Source of the DNA: Pseudomonas sp. SJZ074
GTDB lineage: Bacteria; Pseudomonadota; Gammaproteobacteria; Pseudomonadales; Pseudomonadaceae
DNA: 64,000 nt
Direction of reading: 5' to 3'
Assembly (NCBI RefSeq): GCF_007828215.1
Contig: NZ_VIUE01000007.1
Location: forward strand, 124,001-188,000
The position numbers and the translations under genes were made by a program. The stretch's first letter is position 1, and every line of letters begins with the position of its first letter. Under the pieces are notes generated by a model. It saw nothing but the letters and a program-made list of their open reading frames with translations, was not told the DNA's origin and ran no database searches. Positions 10,017 through 18,489 of this stretch are shown here, piece after piece.

Positions 10017-10928
10017 TCAGGGCTGTGGTTTCTTGAACACATAGAACAGATTCGGCTCGCTCACCAGATAAAGGGTGCCGTCATCGTCCATGGCAATGCC
10101 TTCGGCCTGTGGCACATTTTTCTGCAGTCCCTGACGACCTTTGCTCAATGACAGGGTACTCAGGGGCTTCCCGTCGATATCCAGTTCGATGATCAACCGC
10201 GACTCATCAGACAATGCCAGCAAGTGGCCGCTGCGCTCATCGTATTGCAGGCTCGACAGATCCCGCACGAACAGTCCGGCATCGCGCTTGGGGTTGTTGA
10301 TGACGTGGACTGCGTAAGACTTTTCCGAATTGTGATGGGGAAAGCCCTGCACTTCATAAATCAGCATCGGGTCGCGCTCCTTCGCTACGAACAGCCGCTT
10401 GCCCACTGAGTCGTAGGCCAATCCCTCGAATCCTTTATTCTTGCTCATATGCACGCCGAGGGTCATTTGTTCGGCGTCGGCCGCGTCGAGAAACCGGGTG
10501 TCTTCGTCCAGGTGAATCTTGATCAGCCGCTGCTGGCGCTCGTCACTGATGACGTAGATGTTCTCGCTGATGAATTCCACGGCTTCCGGATCGCCGAAAC
10601 CGATCAGTGCCACGCGGCGCAGGATCTTGCCGTCCAGTGACAGCTCGATCAGTTCGGCATTCTTGTTGGTGACGGTGAACAGGCTCTTGCGTACCGGATC
10701 GAACGTCAGTGCCGACACGTCGTCGAGGCCTTCGATCACCTGGGCCTCCATCGTGACCCGGTACTGGTCCAGGGCGATGGCCTGCTCGTTGGTGGGTTGC
10801 CAGAGTGTATTGAAGTTGAACCAGGCCCGTTCGAACAGGCGCAGATACTGGCCCGCCGCAATCAGGACGATCAGGGCGATTGCCAGTAACATCAGGATCA
10901 AGGGTTGGGGGCGGGCAAGTCGACGCAT
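10017..10928 (-). CDS. SdiA-regulated domain protein, copy 1
   Basis: A 303-residue protein with one N-terminal membrane anchor (about residues 10-30) followed by a periplasmic beta-propeller-like region of the SdiA-regulated (YjiK) family. Typical strings are LSALTFDP-like repeats, NKGFEGLAYD and, at the end, EGIAMDDDGTLYLVSEPNLF. Function is unknown. I start at MRRLARPQ (10928) because a basic stretch and a hydrophobic span follow directly. It is paralogous to the next gene upstream, with the same order of motifs, so the pair looks like an old tandem duplication. Confidence 0.82.
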   Translation of the reverse strand: MRRLARPQPLILMLLAIALIVLIAAGQYLRLFERAWFNFNTLWQPTNEQAIALDQYRVTMEAQVIEGLDDVSALTFDPVRKSLFTVTNKNAELIELSLDGKILRRVALIGFGDPEAVEFISENIYVISDERQQRLIKIHLDEDTRFLDAADAEQMTLGVHMSKNKGFEGLAYDSVGKRLFVAKERDPMLIYEVQGFPHHNSEKSYAVHVINNPKRDAGLFVRDLSSLQYDERSGHLLALSDESRLIIELDIDGKPLSTLSLSKGRQGLQKNVPQAEGIAMDDDGTLYLVSEPNLFYVFKKPQP

Positions 10929-11045
10929 GGGGTGGGCTCGGGTAAGAACAGGTGGTTGGAAATACCACGACTGCCTGAACTGAAGCTTAATGGCTGTGTG
11001 CCACACCCTACAGCGAAGGAGGAATTGCCTTACAGAGTTGCGCTG

Positions 11046-11975
11046 TCAGCGTTGTTTCTCGAAACGATAGAACAGGTTTGGCTCGCTGACCATGTACACA
11101 TTGCCGGCTTCATCCATGGTGACACCTTCGGCGCGAGGGATGGTGCCCTTCAGGCCGTTGAAGCCGCCCAGCAAGGTCATGAAACTGACCTGCTGGCCTT
11201 TTTCATCAAGTTCCAGCAAAAGGTGCGAATCGGCCGAAAGCACCAGCATGTGGCCGGTTCGAGGGTCTATCGCCAGGGCCGAGAGGTTGCGCAGGTCCAG
11301 TTCATTGCTGACATGGATCTGTTTGTCGCCCTTGAGCAAAAGGCTGCCATCGCTTTTCCAGGTGAACAATGTTGGCGGACGTTCTTCGCCCAGCACCAGT
11401 TGCTGGTTGCGTGGGTCCCAGACAACCGCTTCGAAGCCCTTGTTCTGGTTCTTTGAAGGGCCAAGATCGTAGAGAGGGGAATCGCTCTTTTTCAGTTCGT
11501 GCGTATTGGCGTCGACATGGACGATCGACAGCGTGTGGCTTCGCTCGTCGGTAATGGCCAGCAGTCCGTTCTCCATGAAAGACACCCCTTCCGGATTGCT
11601 CCAGCCCACCAAAGGCATCTTGCGCAGCACATCGCCCTGCAAGGTCAGCTCCACCAGGAACGGGTTCTTGCCCATGACGGCAAACAGGGTCTTGGTCTGT
11701 GGGTTGTAGGTCACATCGGACGCTTCATCCTTCTCCATGCCCGGGAGCGGCTTGGCATCGATCACCGCCGTATAGTCCGGTAGCCAGACGCTTTCCTGGC
11801 GCTGAGCGGGGCTTTGAAAGTGTTCCGCAACCCAAAGTCGGCCCCGGTCATCCCAATGCATCGCAAACGCCAACCCATAGGCGGCCACGGCCAGCAGCGA
11901 CCAGACATACCAAGGCAGGGCAAAGCGGGAGCGGGGGGCAGATTTGGCGTGGGGCAGTACTTGGGTCTTGGCCAT
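11046..11975 (-). CDS. SdiA-regulated domain protein, copy 2
   Basis: A 309-residue paralogue of the downstream gene. It has an N-terminal anchor (FALPWYVWSLLAVAAYGLAF, about 18-37), then the propeller-like domain with SDVTYNPQTKTLFAVMGKNP, NKGFEAVVWD and the terminal EGVTMDEAGNVYMVSEPNLF. The last motif matches copy 1 almost residue for residue. Role unknown. Copy 1 starts 117 bases downstream, so cotranscription is possible. Confidence 0.82.
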   Translation of the reverse strand: MAKTQVLPHAKSAPRSRFALPWYVWSLLAVAAYGLAFAMHWDDRGRLWVAEHFQSPAQRQESVWLPDYTAVIDAKPLPGMEKDEASDVTYNPQTKTLFAVMGKNPFLVELTLQGDVLRKMPLVGWSNPEGVSFMENGLLAITDERSHTLSIVHVDANTHELKKSDSPLYDLGPSKNQNKGFEAVVWDPRNQQLVLGEERPPTLFTWKSDGSLLLKGDKQIHVSNELDLRNLSALAIDPRTGHMLVLSADSHLLLELDEKGQQVSFMTLLGGFNGLKGTIPRAEGVTMDEAGNVYMVSEPNLFYRFEKQR

Positions 11976-12102
11976 CGGTAATTGCGTTCCGGGGATTCGG
12001 GCTGGGGAATGGCTGGCTCAGATGCCGCATTCTTCGGAATTATCCGGATGGCATGTGAAAAAAACGGTAAATCGGCGGTCTTCAGGATAAGTCAGGCACC
12101 AA

Positions 12103-12192
12103 TGTGGGAGCGGGCTTGCTCGCGAAGAGGCCATCAGATTCAACATCTACGTTGGCTGCTATACTGCCTTCGCGAGCAAGCCCGCTCCCACA
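12103..12192. repeat. REP inverted pair (GGGCTTGC type)
   Basis: Inverted copies of TGTGGGAGCGGGCTTGCTCG are separated by about 40 bases. The pair lies between the fumarylacetoacetase-family gene and the SdiA-regulated-domain gene. Confidence 0.9.
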
Positions 12193-12219
12193 ATGATCTC
12201 TAGTGATCAGACGCCCGAG

Positions 12220-12885
12220 TCAGCAAACGCTGCTTTCGAAACGGCTGGCCCCCGGCAGTTCCAGCACCAGCTCATCCCCCACATTCAATGGCCCGACGCC
12301 CGCCGGGGTGCCGGTGAGGATCACATCGCCGGCCTGCAGCGAGAAGCAGCCGGCCATGTACTGGATCATCGGTACGATGGGATTGAGCATCAGGCTGCTG
12401 TTGCCGTCCTGGCGCACTTCACCGTTGATGGTCAGGCGAACGGAAATATCGGCCAGGTCGGCAAAGGTGGCGTTTGATACGAATGGCGCAATCACCGCCG
12501 CGCCATCGAATGACTTGGCGACTTCCCATGGCAGGCCCTTGGCCTTGAGTTCGGCCTGCTTGTCCCGAAGGGTCAGGTCCAGGGCCGGAGCGAAGCCGGA
12601 AATGGCATCGAGCACTTCTTCGACGCTTGGCCGGGGCGACAGCGGCTTGCCGATCAGCACGGCGATTTCCGCTTCGTAATGCACCGAACCCCGATCGACG
12701 GGAATGCTGAAGCTGCTTTCCAGCGGAACCACGCAACTGCCGGGCTTGATGAACAGCAAGGGTTCGGTGGGTACCGGATTATCCAGTTCCTTTGCATGCT
12801 CGGCGTAGTTACGGCCAATGCACACCACTTTCCCGACCGGGAAGTGGATGCGGGTACCGTCGACATACTGGTGCTGATAGCTCAT
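12220..12885 (-). CDS. Fumarylacetoacetate hydrolase family protein
   Basis: A 221-residue single-domain member of the FAH superfamily (YcgM/FAHD1-like). Visible motifs are the family core CIGRNYAEHAKEL, the metal-binding acids in HYEAEIAVLIGKPL, and GDVILTGTPAGVGPL. Characterised relatives act as acylpyruvate hydrolases or oxaloacetate decarboxylases, and the substrate here is not known. AGGAG lies six bases before the ATG. It sits 40 bases downstream of the D-2-hydroxyglutarate dehydrogenase gene and is probably cotranscribed with it. Confidence 0.9.
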   Translation of the reverse strand: MSYQHQYVDGTRIHFPVGKVVCIGRNYAEHAKELDNPVPTEPLLFIKPGSCVVPLESSFSIPVDRGSVHYEAEIAVLIGKPLSPRPSVEEVLDAISGFAPALDLTLRDKQAELKAKGLPWEVAKSFDGAAVIAPFVSNATFADLADISVRLTINGEVRQDGNSSLMLNPIVPMIQYMAGCFSLQAGDVILTGTPAGVGPLNVGDELVLELPGASRFESSVC

Positions 12886-12925
12886 TACCGACTCCTGTTA
12901 TCTGAAACTCATCAGGTGCTTTGCA

Positions 12926-14320
12926 TCACACCGCGAAAATCTTGCCTGGGTTCATGATGCCGTTCGGGTCGAATGCGGCCTTGATGGCTTTCATGTATTC
13001 GATTTCCACTGGCGAGCGACTATAGGTCAGGTAGTCGCGCTTGGTCATGCCCACGCCGTGTTCCGCCGAAATCGAGCCGTTGTACTTCTCGACGATTTCG
13101 AAAACCCATTTGTTCACTGTCGCACATTTGGCGAAGAATTCGTCCTTGCCCAGGTTGTCCGGCTTGAGGATATTGAGGTGCAGGTTGCCGTCGCCGATGT
13201 GGCCGTACCAGACGACTTCGAAGTCCGGGTAGTGTTTGCCGACAATCGCGTCTATCTCCTTGAGGAATTCCGGGACTTTCGAAACGGTCACCGAAATGTC
13301 GTTCTTGTACGGCGTCCAGTGGGAGATGGTTTCGGAGATGTATTCACGCAGTTTCCACAGATTCTGCAGCTGGGTTTCGCTCTGGCTCATCACGCCATCC
13401 AACACCCAGCCTTGCTCCACACAGTGTTCGAAGGTTTCCAGGGCGTGATTGGCAACCTCTTCGGTAGTGGCTTCGAACTCCAGCAATGCGTAGAACGGGC
13501 AGTCGGTTTCGAACGGCGCCGGTACGTCGCCACGGCCCATGATCCTGGCCAGGGCCTTGTCGGAAAAAAACTCGAAGGCCGTCAGGTCGAGCTTGCCCTG
13601 AAAGGCGTGGAGCACTGGCATGATCGAGTCGAAGTCTGGCGTGCCGAGCACCATCGCCGTAAGGTTTTTCGGTGCGCGATCCAGGCGCATGGTGGCCTCG
13701 ACCACGAAACCGAGGGTGCCTTCGGCGCCGATGAACAGCTGCCGCAAGTCATAGCCTGTAGCGTTCTTGATCAGGTCTTTGTTCAGTTCCAGCAGGTCGC
13801 CCTTGCCGGTGACGACCTTCATCCCGGCCACCCAGTTACGGGTCATGCCATAGCGAATCACCTTGATCCCGCCGGCATTGGTGCCGATATTGCCGCCAAT
13901 CTGGCTGGAACCGGCAGAAGCGAAGTCCACCGGGTAATACAGCCCATGCTCTTGAGCCTTGTTCTGCAGTTGCTCGGTGATCACGCCCGGCTGGCAGACG
14001 GCGGTGCGGTCGGTGAGGTTCACCTCGAGAATCTGGTTCATGTAGTCGAATGACACGACCACTTCGCCGTTGGCCGCCACGGCTGCGGCGGAAAGCCCGG
14101 TACGCCCGCCCGATGGCACCAGGGCAACCCTGTGTGCATTGGCCCAGCGTACGATGGCCTGCACCTGTTCGATGGTCTTGGGAAAAACGATGGCACTCGG
14201 CGCCGGGGCGAAGTGCCGGGTCCAATCCTTGCCATAGGCTTGCAGAGAGTCGGCATCGGTCAGGACCTTGCCAGACTCGACCAGGGACTTGAGTTCTTCT
14301 ATCAGGGCAGGATTGGTCAT
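12926..14320 (-). CDS. D-2-hydroxyglutarate dehydrogenase (FAD-linked)
   Basis: A 464-residue FAD-binding oxidoreductase of the D-lactate/D-2-hydroxyglutarate family. It has a PCMH-type FAD domain at the N terminus (VPSGGRTGLSAAAV, SAGSSQIGGNIGTNAGG) and a C-terminal FAD-oxidase domain with GHIGDGNLHLNI and SAEHGVG. In P. stutzeri the homologous enzyme reoxidises the D-2-hydroxyglutarate made by SerA and so drives serine synthesis. Its divergent position to serA here supports the same coupling. I choose MTNPALIEELK (14320) as the start. Confidence 0.9.
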   Translation of the reverse strand: MTNPALIEELKSLVESGKVLTDADSLQAYGKDWTRHFAPAPSAIVFPKTIEQVQAIVRWANAHRVALVPSGGRTGLSAAAVAANGEVVVSFDYMNQILEVNLTDRTAVCQPGVITEQLQNKAQEHGLYYPVDFASAGSSQIGGNIGTNAGGIKVIRYGMTRNWVAGMKVVTGKGDLLELNKDLIKNATGYDLRQLFIGAEGTLGFVVEATMRLDRAPKNLTAMVLGTPDFDSIMPVLHAFQGKLDLTAFEFFSDKALARIMGRGDVPAPFETDCPFYALLEFEATTEEVANHALETFEHCVEQGWVLDGVMSQSETQLQNLWKLREYISETISHWTPYKNDISVTVSKVPEFLKEIDAIVGKHYPDFEVVWYGHIGDGNLHLNILKPDNLGKDEFFAKCATVNKWVFEIVEKYNGSISAEHGVGMTKRDYLTYSRSPVEIEYMKAIKAAFDPNGIMNPGKIFAV

Positions 14321-14394
14321 CGGCAAAACTCTCGAACAATTCATGGTCACCCTGAGAACGCTTCATGTCGCAGAATGAGTGTTTGCAGGTCGCA

Positions 14395-14406
14395 TATGCT
14401 AGCATA
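14395..14406. promoter_or_regulatory. 12-bp perfect palindrome in the divergent serA control region
   Basis: TATGCTAGCATA reads the same on both strands and lies in the 201-base gap between the divergent D-2-hydroxyglutarate dehydrogenase and serA starts. Its place suits an operator acting on both promoters. The binding protein is unknown. Confidence 0.45.
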
Positions 14407-14521
14407 CCGCCCCCGCAGGACAGTGCCGAAGGTCGTTCTGCGGCGACGGCCATCACGCCGATCGGGCCAGCATGCGCTGTCCGATTCCCTGCCATTTTTT
14501 CCGGGACACAGGTTTACGCAG

Positions 14522-15751
14522 ATGAGCAAGACTTCACTCGATAAGAGCAAGATCAGGTTCCTTCTCCTCGAAGGCGTCCACCAATCGGCTGTCGACGTCC
14601 TCAAGTCGGCGGGCTATACCAGTATCGAGTACATCACCAGTTCTCTGCCGGAAGCCCAGCTCAAGGAAAAGATCGCCGATGCTCATTTCATCGGCATTCG
14701 CTCCCGCACTCAATTGACCGAAGAGATCTTCGACCACGCCAAGAAACTGGTGGCGGTCGGCTGCTTCTGCATCGGCACCAACCAGGTTGACCTCGACGCG
14801 GCTCGCGAGCGTGGTATCGCGGTGTTCAACGCACCGTATTCCAATACCCGTTCCGTTGCCGAACTGGTGCTGGCCGAAGCGATCCTGCTGCTGCGCGGCA
14901 TTCCCGAGAAAAACGCTTCCTGCCACCGTGGCGGCTGGATCAAGAGCGCGGCCAACTCCTTCGAAATCCGCGGCAAGAAACTGGGTATCGTCGGCTATGG
15001 CTCGATCGGCACCCAGTTGTCGGTCCTGGCCGAAGGCCTGGGCATGCAAGTGTTCTTCTACGACACCGTGACCAAATTGCCACTGGGCAATGCCACCCAG
15101 GTCAACGACTTGCATGAGTTGCTGGGCATGTCCGATATCGTGACCCTGCACGTGCCGGAAACCGCAGCCACCCAGTGGATGATCGGCGAGAAGGAAATCC
15201 GCGCCATCAAGAAGGGCGGGATCCTGATCAACGCCGCCCGCGGTACGGTGGTCAAGCTCGACGCCCTGGCCGACGCGATCAAGGACAAGCACCTGATCGG
15301 CGCTGCCATCGACGTGTTCCCGGTGGAGCCGCGCTCCAACGACGATATCTTCGAAAGCCCGCTGCGTGGCCTGGACAACGTGATCCTGACCCCGCACATC
15401 GGCGGTTCCACGGCTGAAGCCCAGGCCAACATCGGCCTGGAAGTGGCGGAAAAGCTGGTCAAGTACAGTGACAACGGTACCTCGGTATCGTCCGTGAACT
15501 TCCCGGAAGTGGCCCTGCCGGCGCACCCTGGCAAGCACCGCCTGCTGCACATCCACGAAAACATCCCGGGTGTGATGAGCGAGATCAACAAGGTCTTCGC
15601 GGAAAACGGCATCAACATTTCCGGTCAATTCCTGCAGACCAACGACAAAGTCGGCTATGTCGTGATCGACGTCGACGCCGAGTACTCGGACCTGGCGCAA
15701 GAGAAGCTGCAGCACATCAAAGGCACCATCCGGTCCCGCGTGTTGTTCTAA
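14522..15751 (+). CDS. serA: D-3-phosphoglycerate dehydrogenase
   Basis: First step of serine synthesis: oxidises 3-phosphoglycerate to 3-phosphohydroxypyruvate with NAD. It can also reduce 2-oxoglutarate to D-2-hydroxyglutarate. The 409 residues show the NAD-binding GYGSIG (158-163), INAARGTVVKL, the catalytic histidine in TPHIGGST, and a C-terminal ACT domain (about 338-409) for serine feedback. The ATG at 14522 gives the usual SerA length. The frame is open farther upstream but without family sequence. A strong terminator follows. Confidence 0.97.
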   Translation: MSKTSLDKSKIRFLLLEGVHQSAVDVLKSAGYTSIEYITSSLPEAQLKEKIADAHFIGIRSRTQLTEEIFDHAKKLVAVGCFCIGTNQVDLDAARERGIAVFNAPYSNTRSVAELVLAEAILLLRGIPEKNASCHRGGWIKSAANSFEIRGKKLGIVGYGSIGTQLSVLAEGLGMQVFFYDTVTKLPLGNATQVNDLHELLGMSDIVTLHVPETAATQWMIGEKEIRAIKKGGILINAARGTVVKLDALADAIKDKHLIGAAIDVFPVEPRSNDDIFESPLRGLDNVILTPHIGGSTAEAQANIGLEVAEKLVKYSDNGTSVSSVNFPEVALPAHPGKHRLLHIHENIPGVMSEINKVFAENGINISGQFLQTNDKVGYVVIDVDAEYSDLAQEKLQHIKGTIRSRVLF

Positions 15752-15788
15752 AGGAAGCAGGGCTGATGTCTGGCTTGCAGTAAAAAAG

Positions 15789-15817
15789 CGGGAGCCTGCA
15801 AAGGCTCCCGTTTTTTT
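15789..15817 (+). terminator. Rho-independent terminator of serA
   Basis: CGGGAGCC and GGCTCCCG pair across a TGCAAA loop, followed by seven T residues, 37 bases after the serA stop. Confidence 0.92.
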
Positions 15818-15851
15818 GCCTGAAACGTAATAGCGGCTGTGCGAAAGGTTT

Positions 15852-15941
15852 TGTGGGAGCGAGCCTGCTCGCGATAGCGGTGGGGCAGTCAGCATGGATG
15901 TAGACTGGAATACCGCTATCGCGAGCAGGCTCGCTCCCACA
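15852..15941. repeat. REP inverted pair
   Basis: Inverted copies of GTGGGAGCGAGCCTGCTCGC, with symmetry continuing into ATAGCGG/CCGCTAT, lie between serA and the DUF4399 gene. Confidence 0.9.
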
Positions 15942-15961
15942 GGGGGCCTTTTGTTCAGAAG

Positions 15962-16387
15962 TTATTTCACGTTCACCGTGATCTTCTTGGATACGATGGG
16001 GGGATCGAACGGCATATGCCCGGAGTCGCCCAGTTCTAACTGCAAAGTATGTTTGCCCGGTGCCAATTTGATGGTGGCCTCGGTCTGGGCCTTGCCGAAG
16101 TGCATGTGGTTGGCGTCGTTTGGAATGGGTGTGTCTTTGGCAGGCAACTCGTCGACATCGATCAGCAGATGATGATGCCCGGTATTTTTGGTCACATCTC
16201 CCGCCGGGGCCAGGGCAATGTTCTTGACGGCGAACTTGACCGTGAACTCCTGAGGGACCGTGTCGCCATTTTTCAAGGAAACGAAAGAAACTTCAGCGCC
16301 TTTGGGGGCAGGGGTGGCCGCTGCCGCCAGCATCGAAGTGCCCAGCAACAGGCCTGTCAAAACTGCACGTGACATAAAGCTTTTCAT
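15962..16387 (-). CDS. DUF4399 periplasmic protein
   Basis: A 141-residue protein with a Sec signal peptide (MKSFMSRAVLTGLLLGTSML, then AAAA before the mature part). The mature domain has GHHHLLIDVDELP and NHMHFGKAQTEATI, the histidine-rich signature of DUF4399. The clustered histidines suggest metal binding, which is inference. The same domain often occurs fused to rod-shape or copper-related proteins, but here it stands alone. Function unknown. Confidence 0.82.
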   Translation of the reverse strand: MKSFMSRAVLTGLLLGTSMLAAAATPAPKGAEVSFVSLKNGDTVPQEFTVKFAVKNIALAPAGDVTKNTGHHHLLIDVDELPAKDTPIPNDANHMHFGKAQTEATIKLAPGKHTLQLELGDSGHMPFDPPIVSKKITVNVK

Positions 16388-16520
16388 TTTTCTCTCCAGT
16401 TTTTCCATGAAATCCTATTGGTCGTGACAACTTCATGACCAATCGTTGTCGAAGCCTGCAACAACCATAGCAAAGCGAGCCTGAAACGAGCGTCGCTTGT
16501 ACCCATACAAAGGAGTGACC

Positions 16521-17087
16521 ATGCGTTTCCTGCCTGGCCTGATCTGCCTGCTACCCCTTCTGAGCCCCCTGGCCCATGCCGAGCTGATCGACGACATCAA
16601 CGACCGTGGCGAACTGCGCATCGCCCTCGAAGCCAATGCCGCTCCTTTCAACTTCAAGGAAGACGGCAAACTCACCGGTTTCGAAGTGGAACTGGGCCAG
16701 ATGCTGGCCAATGAACTCGATGTGCGCGCCGACTTTGTGGTTACCGATGCCGCGGATCTGCTGAGCGGCGTGGAAAGCGGCAAGTACGACGTCGCCATCA
16801 ACCACATAGCAATGACCCCGGAACTGGCGGAACGTTTCGATACCAGCGCCGCTTACAGCCGTCCGGATGCGCAACTGCTGGCGAGCAAGGACGAAACACC
16901 CCGTCCACTCGTGATGGCGCAGTCTTTCCAGCCGGAAGAAAAGAGCGGCCCGGCGCCGAGCCTGGTGATTCCGTTCCAGAAGGGCAACCCGGCGTTCAAA
17001 GCCAGCGTGGACAACGCCCTGGCGCGTATCAAGGATGATGGGAGGTTGGAGCAACTGACGCAGAAGTGGTTGGGTAAGCAGCAATGA
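16521..17087 (+). CDS. Short family-3 solute-binding protein with a collapsed second lobe
   Basis: A 188-residue secreted protein with a signal peptide ending LSPLAHA-E. Residues 20-115 match lobe 1 of amino-acid-binding proteins (RIALEANAAPFNFKEDGKLT, FEVELGQMLANEL, INHIAMTPELAERFDTSAAY). The C-terminal helix ALARIKDDGRLEQLTQKWLG is also canonical. Between them most of lobe 2, including the usual GKKVGV-GT segment, is missing: about 70 residues compared with the cystine-binding protein at 27,161. No frameshift is visible. AAGGAG precedes the ATG. No transporter genes are adjacent, so it may bind ligand only weakly or serve as a sensor. Confidence 0.8.
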   Translation: MRFLPGLICLLPLLSPLAHAELIDDINDRGELRIALEANAAPFNFKEDGKLTGFEVELGQMLANELDVRADFVVTDAADLLSGVESGKYDVAINHIAMTPELAERFDTSAAYSRPDAQLLASKDETPRPLVMAQSFQPEEKSGPAPSLVIPFQKGNPAFKASVDNALARIKDDGRLEQLTQKWLGKQQ

Positions 17088-17117
17088 CGGGTTATTAAAG
17101 AGTCAGGCGGGGTCTTT

Positions 17118-17144
17118 GTGGCGAGGGATATCTCCCCTCGCCAC
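17118..17144. repeat. Short inverted repeat, GTGGCGAGGG family
   Basis: GTGGCGAGGG and CCCCTCGCCAC form a hairpin. It is one of several copies of a second dispersed repeat in this window, and lies between convergent genes. Confidence 0.7.
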
Positions 17145-17160
17145 AGGGGGGTATATGTCC

Positions 17161-17787
17161 TCAAGTCTTGCGCCAGACACTCGCCAACCAGGGCTGCTGC
17201 TCCCGAGGCAGCCCCGTTGGCCGGTAGTAGTGCTCCAGCTCGACAAAGCCGGCTGCGATGAGCAGCGTGCGCCAGGCCTCGAGGTCGTGGTAGGCGCCGA
17301 AGCGCTGGCCGTTCCAGCCTTCCTGGTTCTCGCCCCGTGGGTTGGAGCTGAACAGCACGCCGCCGGGTTTGAGGGTGGCATGCAGCTGCTTGAGCACCCT
17401 GGGCAATTCCTGGACGGGAACATGGAACAGCACGGCGTTGGCGAAGATCCCATCGAAACGTTCGCTTGGCAGGTCCAGTTGCAGGAAATCCTGCTGCCAG
17501 ACTTCGCAGCCGCTGTCCTGGCGTGCCATTCGGGCGAATTCCTGTGAGCCGTCGAGACCCACCGCAACGTGCCCCATGCAGGTGAATGTCTGCAGATCCC
17601 GCCCCGGGCCGCAGCCGAAATCGAGGATGTGGAGCGGTGCCTGGCCATGGATATGCCGCAACAGCGCGTCGATGTTCTGGCTGACGTCGTGATCGCGAGT
17701 GCCTTCGCGAAAGCTCTCGGCGACTGAGTTGTAATGGCCCAGGGTCGTGGTGGTAATAGCGTGGAGGTCGTCGGGGGAGTGTTTCAT
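17161..17787 (-). CDS. Class I SAM-dependent methyltransferase
   Basis: A 208-residue Rossmann-fold methyltransferase. Motif I is ILDFGCGPGRDLQTF (about 53-67), the acidic residue of motif II is in AVGLDGS, and motif IV is FDGIFANAVLFHV. It resembles the UbiE/Methyltransf_11 group, and the substrate cannot be predicted. It lies downstream of the sulfur operon on the same strand, with a 57-base gap to metI, so read-through is possible. Confidence 0.87.
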   Translation of the reverse strand: MKHSPDDLHAITTTTLGHYNSVAESFREGTRDHDVSQNIDALLRHIHGQAPLHILDFGCGPGRDLQTFTCMGHVAVGLDGSQEFARMARQDSGCEVWQQDFLQLDLPSERFDGIFANAVLFHVPVQELPRVLKQLHATLKPGGVLFSSNPRGENQEGWNGQRFGAYHDLEAWRTLLIAAGFVELEHYYRPTGLPREQQPWLASVWRKT

Positions 17788-17844
17788 GGCGAGGCTTGAG
17801 TGAGGAGCGAAAGCTGACTATACCCCATCGTCGCGCCCATCGAC

Positions 17845-18489
17845 TCAACGCCTGTTCAACCCTCGCGCCAAGCGGTCACCGCCCACCTGAATCAGCGCCA
17901 CCAGTGCCACCAGCAAGACGATCACGGTGAACATGATCTGGCTGTCGAAGCGTTGGTAACCATAACGATACGCGATGTCCCCCAGGCCGCCGGCACCAAT
18001 GGCTCCGGCCATGGCCGAGGAATTGATCATGGTCACCAGCGTGATGGTAAAACCGCCAACGATACCCGGCAGGGCTTCTGGCAACAGCACGTGCCAGACG
18101 ATATGCCAGCGTCGGCAGCCCATGGCCTGAGCGGCTTCGATCAAGCCGTGGTCGACCTCCCGCAGGCTGACTTCGGCGATGCGGGCGAAGAACGGCGTGG
18201 CGGCGATGGTCAAGGGCACCACGGCGGCCCACACGCCGTAGGTCGTGCCGACGATCAGCCGCGTGAACGGGATCAGCGCCACCATCAGGATCAGGAACGG
18301 TATCGAGCGGAACAGATTCACGAACGCGCCCAGGGCGCGGTTCAGCGTGGGCGCTTCGTAGATCCCGCCCTTGCCGCTGGTGACCAGAATCACCGCCAGC
18401 GCGATGCCGGTAGGTAACGCGATCAGCGACGACACGCCCACCATCAGCAGCGTGTCGATAAACCCCTGCAGCAACCGATCAAACCACAT
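17845..18489 (-). CDS. metI: MetI-type ABC transporter permease
   Basis: A 214-residue inner-membrane permease with five or so spans and the EAA loop ([20 protein letters not shown]) that contacts the ATPase. It closely resembles MetI of the methionine importer ([20 protein letters not shown]). The ATG at 18489 lies inside the 3' end of metN, an 11-base overlap typical of translational coupling. The location behind desulfurisation genes suggests that methionine or a related organosulfur compound is the cargo. Confidence 0.9.
   Translation of the reverse strand: MWFDRLLQGFIDTLLMVGVSSLIALPTGIALAVILVTSGKGGIYEAPTLNRALGAFVNLFRSIPFLILMVALIPFTRLIVGTTYGVWAAVVPLTIAATPFFARIAEVSLREVDHGLIEAAQAMGCRRWHIVWHVLLPEALPGIVGGFTITLVTMINSSAMAGAIGAGGLGDIAYRYGYQRFDSQIMFTVIVLLVALVALIQVGGDRLARGLNRR

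Noticed and set aside
14534..15940. Minus-strand open frame of 468 codons across serA
   Set aside because: Antisense shadow of serA, running into the REP pair. No recognisable domain.
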